From positions 2,322,501 through 2,386,500 of the forward strand of contig NZ_CAMTTE010000001.1 in assembly GCF_947077775.1 (NCBI RefSeq): a stretch of DNA of 64,000 nucleotides. Direction: 5' to 3'. A program made the translations under genes and the position numbers. Below the pieces are notes generated by a model that had not been told where the DNA came from, did not search any database, and was given only the letters and a program-made list of their open reading frames with translations. This stretch comes from Salinibacter pepae. GTDB taxonomy: Bacteria > Bacteroidota > Rhodothermia > Rhodothermales > Salinibacteraceae. Below are positions 58,826 through 64,000 of this stretch, piece by piece. Positions within the stretch are counted from its first letter, which is position 1, and each line of letters begins with the position of its first letter.

Positions 58826-61800
58826 ATGCCTCCCTTCGTTTCTTCGTGTTCGTCTTTTAAGATCGTGTTGACGGCCGTCTTCGGGGCACTGCTTGCCTGC
58901 GGGCTGCCGGGGGGAGTGCAGGCCGTGCACGCACAGGACTTTGAGGTGACCGGCACCGTCGTGTCCGCCGACAATCAGTCTCCGCTTCCGGGGGTGAACA
59001 TTCGGGAGGCGGGCACCAGCCGAGGGACCGTTACGGGCCCGGACGGAGGGTTCCGCCTTGCGGTGGACAGTCCCCAGGACACCCTCACGTTTTCGTTCAT
59101 CGGGTACCAGACGAAAACGGTTCCGGTCGACGGGCGCTCGGAGATTCGCGTCGTGCTCGAGACGGAATCGCAGGAGCTTGAGGGGGTTGTCGTGACGGCG
59201 CTTGGCATCGAGCGGCAGCAGCGCTCCGTAGGCTACGCGACGAGCAGTATTGAGGCCCAGGACCTCGTGGACGTTACGGAATCCAATCCGGCAAACTTGC
59301 TACAGGGAAACGTACCGGGACTGGTTCTCAGCTCCAATGCGTCGGGTCCGAACTCATCCTCGAGCATCAACATTCGGGGCGTCTCGTCGATTGCGGGAAA
59401 TAACGACCCGCTCTTCATCGTGGACGGGGTTCCCATCGACAACACGGTCATTGGAGGGGCCGGCAAGTTTGGCGGCCGGGATGGAGGAAGTGCGCTGTCG
59501 GTAGTGAGCCCGGAGAACATCTCGGACATCTCCGTGCTGAAGGGGGCCGGGGCCGCCGCGCTGTACGGCACCCGGGCCCGAGACGGGGTGGTACTGATCA
59601 CGACGAAGACGGGCCGCACGTCGGCCCCGGGGGAGGTGAACGTGCAGTACAGCTCCACGGTCACGGCCAAGGATGTGATCAGTGGCTTCTCCGACTTCCA
59701 AAGCCAGTACGGACAAGGCACGCAGGGCCGGGCGCCGTCGAATCAGGACGCGGCGCTCAGCGCCGGTCTTTCGAGTTGGGGGGCCCCGCTTGGTGAGGTG
59801 GACGAGGCCCCTCAATTTGACGGGACGGCGCGGCCGTACGACGATGTGGCCGACCGGCAGGGGTTTTACCGAACCGGACTCTCGCAGCGGCACTCGCTGT
59901 CGATCAATGCAGGCTTCGAGAACACTTCGCTCCGCTTGTCGGCGTCGCACCAGAACACCGAAGGCGTCGTCCCGAATTCGGGGTACGAGCAGACCAACAT
60001 CAACCTTCGGGGGCAGACCCGACTCGGGGGCCTCACGGCCGACGCGAGCGTTACGTACCAGAATGAGCTCACGGACAACCGGACGTTTCTGAACGATGCG
60101 GCCCGGAATCCGAACTACCTGATCTCGTTCCTGCCGAACAACATTCCCAAAAGCGCCCTGCAGCCGGGTGCGACCGAGGAGGGCGTTGAGAAGCAGTTTA
60201 CGTCCGACGGGCTTCCGACCAACCCCTACTGGGCCGTCAATGAACTGGAGGCCGACGACGACAAGGACCGTATTCTCGGAAACGTCAACCTGAACTACTC
60301 GATCAACGACTGGCTTTCCCTACAGGGACAAACGGGGCTCGACTGGTACTCGCTCCGACGCACGAACGTCGATGCGTTCGGGTCTGCGTTCGAGCCGGGC
60401 GGAGCCATGACCGAGGACACCTACCGGGTGTGGGAGAGCAACTCGAAGCTTTTGGCGACCGCGACGCCCTCCCTCACCGATGAGCTTTCGCTCCGGCTCG
60501 ACGTGGGGGGCAGTCTGCGACACCGCCAGTTTGAACTGGTGGGCGTCTTTGGGCGAAACTTCAGCATTCCCGACCTGGAGACGATCTCCAACACGGCCAA
60601 CCCCACTCGCAACTACGACTTCTCGGAGCAGCAAATCCGCTCCTTCTTCGGGTCGGCGTCCTTCACCTACCGGGACTACCTGTTCCTCACGCTGACGACA
60701 CGAGGGGACTGGTCTTCGACGATTCCGGAGGACAACAATCCATTCGTATACCCGTCGGTGAGCGGAAGCTTCGTCTTCACCGACGCCTTCGACCTGCCGG
60801 ACGCACTGAGCTACGGAAAGGTCCGGGCGTCCTGGGCGGAGATCGGGGGCGATACGGACCCGTACCGGACCAGTCTGACCTATGGCATCATCGGGCAGCA
60901 CCAAGGGCAGGCCCTCGAAACGATCACCCAGCTGAGCGTACCCCTGCTCGACCTGAAGCCGACGTCCACGCGGGAGATTGAGCTCGGATTCGAGACGCAG
61001 TTCTTCAACGACCGGTTCGGCGTGGACTTTACCTGGTATCGGCGTAGCACGGTCGACCAGATTCTGGACGTCACCGTCTCGTCGGCGTCGGGCTACACGG
61101 CGCGGACGGCAAACAGCGGTGAGATCCGAAACACGGGCGTGGAGTTGCTCCTCACGTCGATCCCGTTCTCGACAGAAGATTGGACCTGGGATTCGCGGGT
61201 CAATTTCGGGGCGAACCGGAGCGAGGTCGAGTCCCTCGCGCCGGGCCTCGATGTGCGGGTAGGGCCGGAAAACCGGCTGGCCACGGCCAACATTGCCCAG
61301 GTTGTTGGGCAGCCGGCCAATGCGATTTATGGGAACACGTACGTCCGCGACGATCAGGGCCGCATCGTCCACGGGGAGGACGGGCTTCCGCTGTCGGGCG
61401 AGAAAGAAGTGCTGGGCACCGGCGCCCCCGACTGGACGCTCGGCTTCTCGAACACAATTTCCTACCAGAATGTCAGCCTGGACTTTCTGGTCGATGCGAA
61501 GTGGGGCGGCAAGGTCTTCTCCGGAACCAACGCCAACGCCTACGGCAACGGCCTCCACAAGGCGACGCTCGACGCCCGGGCGGCCTGTGACGAGCAGGCT
61601 GGCTCAAACGGCCGGTACCCGGAGGACTGCTTTGTCGGAGAAGGCGTGATCGGCAGCGTGAACGGCGAGGGGGAGGTCACCGTCGACCGCGAGAACGATG
61701 TCGGCGTTCGGCCCTCCGAGTACTACGGACGGATCTCCGGGGAGATTGCCGAGGAGTTCGTCTACGACGCCAACTTCATCAAGCTCCGCCAGCTCCGGTT

Positions 61801-62011
61801 GAGCTACGACCTCCCGAGCAGCGTGATGAGCCGTGTGCCGGTGCGTAGTGCGAGCGTTTCGGTGGTGGGCCGAAACCTGTTTTACCTGTACGACTCGGTG
61901 CCGAATATCAGTCCCGAGTCGAGCTACAACAGCGAAGCCACGCCGGGCTTCGAGCAGGCGGGCGTTCCGCAGTCGCGCAGCATTGGTGCATCGGTCAATC
62001 TCCGGTTCTGA
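58826..62011 (+). CDS. SusC/RagA-family TonB-linked outer-membrane receptor
   Basis: A 1061-residue protein with an N-terminal signal (MPPFVSSCSSFKIVLTAVFG, cleaved after VHAQ). A CarboxypepD_reg-like domain (VTGTVVSADNQSPLPGVNI) and the TonB-box-like LEGVVVTALGIERQQRSVGYA precede the plug (INIRGVSSIAGNNDPLFIVDG) and the SusC motif GAGAAALYGTRARDGVVLITTKTG; the barrel ends GASVNLRF with a terminal Phe. The SusD partner follows after 55 bp. A probable GH20 hexosaminidase gene follows SusD, so the ligand may be an amino-sugar glycan. Three LacI-type sites precede the gene. Confidence 0.94.
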   Translation: MPPFVSSCSSFKIVLTAVFGALLACGLPGGVQAVHAQDFEVTGTVVSADNQSPLPGVNIREAGTSRGTVTGPDGGFRLAVDSPQDTLTFSFIGYQTKTVPVDGRSEIRVVLETESQELEGVVVTALGIERQQRSVGYATSSIEAQDLVDVTESNPANLLQGNVPGLVLSSNASGPNSSSSINIRGVSSIAGNNDPLFIVDGVPIDNTVIGGAGKFGGRDGGSALSVVSPENISDISVLKGAGAAALYGTRARDGVVLITTKTGRTSAPGEVNVQYSSTVTAKDVISGFSDFQSQYGQGTQGRAPSNQDAALSAGLSSWGAPLGEVDEAPQFDGTARPYDDVADRQGFYRTGLSQRHSLSINAGFENTSLRLSASHQNTEGVVPNSGYEQTNINLRGQTRLGGLTADASVTYQNELTDNRTFLNDAARNPNYLISFLPNNIPKSALQPGATEEGVEKQFTSDGLPTNPYWAVNELEADDDKDRILGNVNLNYSINDWLSLQGQTGLDWYSLRRTNVDAFGSAFEPGGAMTEDTYRVWESNSKLLATATPSLTDELSLRLDVGGSLRHRQFELVGVFGRNFSIPDLETISNTANPTRNYDFSEQQIRSFFGSASFTYRDYLFLTLTTRGDWSSTIPEDNNPFVYPSVSGSFVFTDAFDLPDALSYGKVRASWAEIGGDTDPYRTSLTYGIIGQHQGQALETITQLSVPLLDLKPTSTREIELGFETQFFNDRFGVDFTWYRRSTVDQILDVTVSSASGYTARTANSGEIRNTGVELLLTSIPFSTEDWTWDSRVNFGANRSEVESLAPGLDVRVGPENRLATANIAQVVGQPANAIYGNTYVRDDQGRIVHGEDGLPLSGEKEVLGTGAPDWTLGFSNTISYQNVSLDFLVDAKWGGKVFSGTNANAYGNGLHKATLDARAACDEQAGSNGRYPEDCFVGEGVIGSVNGEGEVTVDRENDVGVRPSEYYGRISGEIAEEFVYDANFIKLRQLRLSYDLPSSVMSRVPVRSASVSVVGRNLFYLYDSVPNISPESSYNSEATPGFEQAGVPQSRSIGASVNLRF

Positions 62012-62066
62012 CTGCGGGCCCACCCCGATCTCCTCTGCTTTCCCCCTTACTCCACATACTTCCGCC

Positions 62067-63692
62067 ATGTCGTTTCTGACTCGCTCGCGAATTGCTCGTG
62101 TTGCTTCCCTCCTCTCCGTCGGAGTGCTGGCACTCGTCCTCCTGTCCTGCGATGGAGTGGGGGACTTCGGGGACACGAACGAGGACCCCACGACCGCCAA
62201 TGATCCGAACCCGGACCTGGAGTTCACAACGCTCCAGCTCGGGGTCTCTGGGAGCCGGTTTGATATGTGGCGCACGAATCTGATCTACACGATGCCGATC
62301 GTGCAGCACATCGCAAACCCGGGCTTCTACGCGGGCAATTTCAACCAGTACGTGGGGGCCTGGTCGGCGTCCCTCTTCGACACGCGGTACGGAGGCGGGC
62401 CCAATGGGTCGAATTTTCTCCGCACCGTGACCAACGCGGAGAATCTCATCAACGAGCTGGAGGGAAAACCCGAGCAGGTCAACCGGCTGGCGGCCACCCG
62501 CATCATGCGCGTGCTCACGTTTCAGCGCCTCACCGATGTCTACGGGGACATTCCCTACTTCGAGGCGGGGCAGGGCGCGCTGGAGGGCGAATTCACGCCC
62601 CACTACACACGCCAGGACAGCATTTACATGGACCTGCACGATGAGCTCCGGGCGGCGGTTGACCAGTTCGAGGCGTCGCAGCCCACGTTCGGGAGCGCAG
62701 ATCTGTTCTTCGGGGGCGACATCGAGCAGTGGAAACGATTCGCCAACTCGCTGCAGTTGCGCCTGGCCCTCCGTGTCGTGAAGGTGCGGCCGGACCTGGC
62801 ACAGAGCTGGGCCGAGGAGGCGGTCAACGCCGACGGGGGGGTCATGCAGAGTGTCGACGATGATGCCTACGTGCCTCACCAATCGGGGCCGTCGGGCGGT
62901 CCGGCAGGCTTCAACACGAACGCCCACAGTGAGGTCATGCAGAGCTTCCCGGGACAGTGGCTCAGCGAGACGTTCGTGGATTGGATGAAGGAGAACGGCG
63001 ACCCCCGTCTCACCGAGTATGGAGCGCTCGCTCCGGGGGGGCTCGACAGTGCGCTGGTCGAGGATCCGGCCCAGCAGCGCGGTATGCCCAACGGGTTTGA
63101 TAACAACGAACTCGCGGCGAGCAACGAGTACACCGACGCCCTCGATCAGTACACGCGCATCCACCCGAACCTTCGGGACCGAAACGACCCGATGTTCTTC
63201 CAGACCTATGCGGAGGTCGAGCTGATGCTTGCCGAGGCGGCGGTGCGGGGCTGGAACGTGCCCGGATCGGCGGAGGCCCACTACGAAGCAGGGGTGCGGG
63301 CGGCCATGAACTATATCACCCGGTACGGAGAGAACACGAGCGTGAGCGATTCGGAGATCACCCAGTATCTCTCCGACAATTCTCTCCCGAGTGGACGAGA
63401 AGCGCGCCTGCGGGCGATCAACAACCAGTACTGGGCGGCGACCTTCTTCAACGGGATCGAATCCTGGTCGAACTGGCGTCGGTCGGGCTACCCGGAGCTG
63501 ACTCCTGCTCCGGAGGAAGGGGACACCGGCGGCCAGTTCATTCGGCGTCTGGACTATCCACAGGACGAGAGGGACCTCAACGGCGACAACTACCAGGAGG
63601 CCCGCGAGCGGCAGAACATCACGCAGTCGAACCGCCTCACGGCGCGGGTGTGGTGGGACTGTGGGGCGTACGCCGACCAGTGCGCCGAATGA
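62067..63692 (+). CDS. SusD/RagB-family outer-membrane lipoprotein
   Basis: A 541-residue lipoprotein from the ATG at 62067 (MSFLTRSRIARVASLLSVGV, lipobox VLLSC). It has an acidic linker (GDFGDTNEDPTTANDPNPD), then TPR-type helices: NLIYTMPIVQHIANPGFYAG, ATRIMRVLTFQRLTDVYGDIPYFEAGQG, KRFANSLQLRLALRVV and MFFQTYAEVELMLAEAAVRG. This is the SusD_2 type (SusD/RagB nutrient-binding). It works with the preceding SusC. The intrinsic terminator after the gene suggests the operon ends here or is read through in part to the hexosaminidase gene. Confidence 0.92.
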   Translation: MSFLTRSRIARVASLLSVGVLALVLLSCDGVGDFGDTNEDPTTANDPNPDLEFTTLQLGVSGSRFDMWRTNLIYTMPIVQHIANPGFYAGNFNQYVGAWSASLFDTRYGGGPNGSNFLRTVTNAENLINELEGKPEQVNRLAATRIMRVLTFQRLTDVYGDIPYFEAGQGALEGEFTPHYTRQDSIYMDLHDELRAAVDQFEASQPTFGSADLFFGGDIEQWKRFANSLQLRLALRVVKVRPDLAQSWAEEAVNADGGVMQSVDDDAYVPHQSGPSGGPAGFNTNAHSEVMQSFPGQWLSETFVDWMKENGDPRLTEYGALAPGGLDSALVEDPAQQRGMPNGFDNNELAASNEYTDALDQYTRIHPNLRDRNDPMFFQTYAEVELMLAEAAVRGWNVPGSAEAHYEAGVRAAMNYITRYGENTSVSDSEITQYLSDNSLPSGREARLRAINNQYWAATFFNGIESWSNWRRSGYPELTPAPEEGDTGGQFIRRLDYPQDERDLNGDNYQEARERQNITQSNRLTARVWWDCGAYADQCAE

Positions 63693-63730
63693 GCTCGGGG
63701 GCCTGCCGTTTCCGCCGAGAAAACCACAGG

Positions 63731-63757
63731 GGAGGGCCTCCACGGCCCTCCTTTTTT
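63731..63757 (+). terminator. intrinsic terminator of the second SusCD operon
   Basis: GGAGGGCC (63731-63738) pairs with GGCCCTCC (63744-63751), followed by TTTTTTC. The stem begins 39 bp after the SusD stop codon. Confidence 0.88.
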
Positions 63758-63792
63758 CTTTGCTTGTTTTCCGCCTGCGCTCCGCCCGCTCC

Positions 63793-64000
63793 ATGCGTTA
63801 CACTTTGCTTTCCGTCTTCCTTCTGCTTTTTGGCGGGCCCTTGGCCGCGCACGCCCAGCCCGACGCCGCGCATCCGTCCGCCGACGCGCTTTCCATCCGC
63901 TGGGGCGTGGAGACGAATCGGGTGGACGACGGAAACCGATTTCGGTCGTCGTTCACGATTGCGAACCACGGGGACGTGGCGCTGGGGGCGACCCAGTGGA
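63793..64000 (+). CDS. probable GH20 beta-N-acetylhexosaminidase, N-terminus only
   Basis: Only 69 residues are inside the window. A signal peptide (MRYTLLSVFLLLFGGPLAAH, cleaved after AHAQ) is followed by SADALSIRWGVETNR, SSFTIANHGDVALGATQW. That pattern (hydrophobic-Ile-x-Trp ... Phe-x-hydrophobic-Thr-hydrophobic-x-Asn ... Leu ... Gly/x-Trp) is the opening of the CHB_HEX domain that begins many bacterial hexosaminidases. If right, the protein removes terminal GlcNAc or GalNAc in the periplasm and completes a small amino-sugar utilisation locus with the SusCD pair. The catalytic domain lies beyond the window. Confidence 0.6.
   Translation, partial: MRYTLLSVFLLLFGGPLAAHAQPDAAHPSADALSIRWGVETNRVDDGNRFRSSFTIANHGDVALGATQW

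Overview
The window is a GC-rich chromosomal segment with acidic (Asp/Glu-rich) proteins, SusC/SusD pairs, TonB-dependent receptors, an MlaEFD-type lipid transporter and lipoproteins. This points to a halophilic member of the Rhodothermota/Bacteroidota, and the overall look is that of Salinibacter (inference from protein style, not from a search). No rRNA, tRNA, CRISPR array, transposase or prophage gene was seen. Many long reading frames lie opposite real genes and are composition artefacts.

Layout. 1-5.4 kb: partial ZIP metal transporter, Dps, a large RND exporter and a small secreted DsrE-like protein. 5.4-13.1 kb, minus strand: tenA behind a TPP riboswitch, a multi-PAS/GAF histidine kinase, a metallophosphoesterase and a copper-type P-ATPase. 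13.2-19.9 kb, plus strand: uppP, a frameshifted MFS transporter, an MNT/HEPN toxin-antitoxin pair, an EcsC-family protein, a four-helix-bundle protein, der and a phosphatidylcholine-synthase-like enzyme. 19.9-24.8 kb, minus strand: an organosulfur cluster (SfnG-like monooxygenase, FMN reductase, flavin reductase, MetY, CoA-binding protein). 25-29 kb, minus strand: MlaE-MlaF-MlaD-PqiC-like lipid transporter. 29-39 kb: a small orphan gene, OmpA-like lipoprotein, a remnant of a Gfo/Idh/MocA oxidoreductase, pncB, a metzincin-like lipoprotein, a GbsR-type regulator and an SF1 helicase. 39-47 kb: a lone TonB receptor and a second multi-PAS/GAF kinase. 47-55 kb: a sodium:solute symporter, a LacI regulator and a SusC/SusD pair sharing one operator motif. 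55-64 kb: a secreted protein, an MTHFS-family protein, an MFS transporter, a second SusC/SusD pair and the start of a probable GH20 hexosaminidase.

The most striking signal is upstream of the sulfur cluster. A 22-codon reading frame starting MLCLCCGDTCMC carries five Cys codons, all UGU although the genome is GC-rich. It is followed 33 nt later by a strong intrinsic terminator, and a competing antiterminator pairing can be drawn. This is the architecture of a cysteine-sensing ribosome-mediated attenuator controlling sulfur scavenging.

A second theme is a family of degenerate tandem repeats with a 7-bp period, each with its own sequence. They sit only in spacers, often directly against a stop or start codon and often as two inverted arms. 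They resemble the heptameric STRR repeats of heterocystous cyanobacteria in form.

A third theme is LacI-family operator sites: one motif ties the LacI gene, the symporter and the first SusCD operon together, and a different one is present three times upstream of the second SusCD operon.
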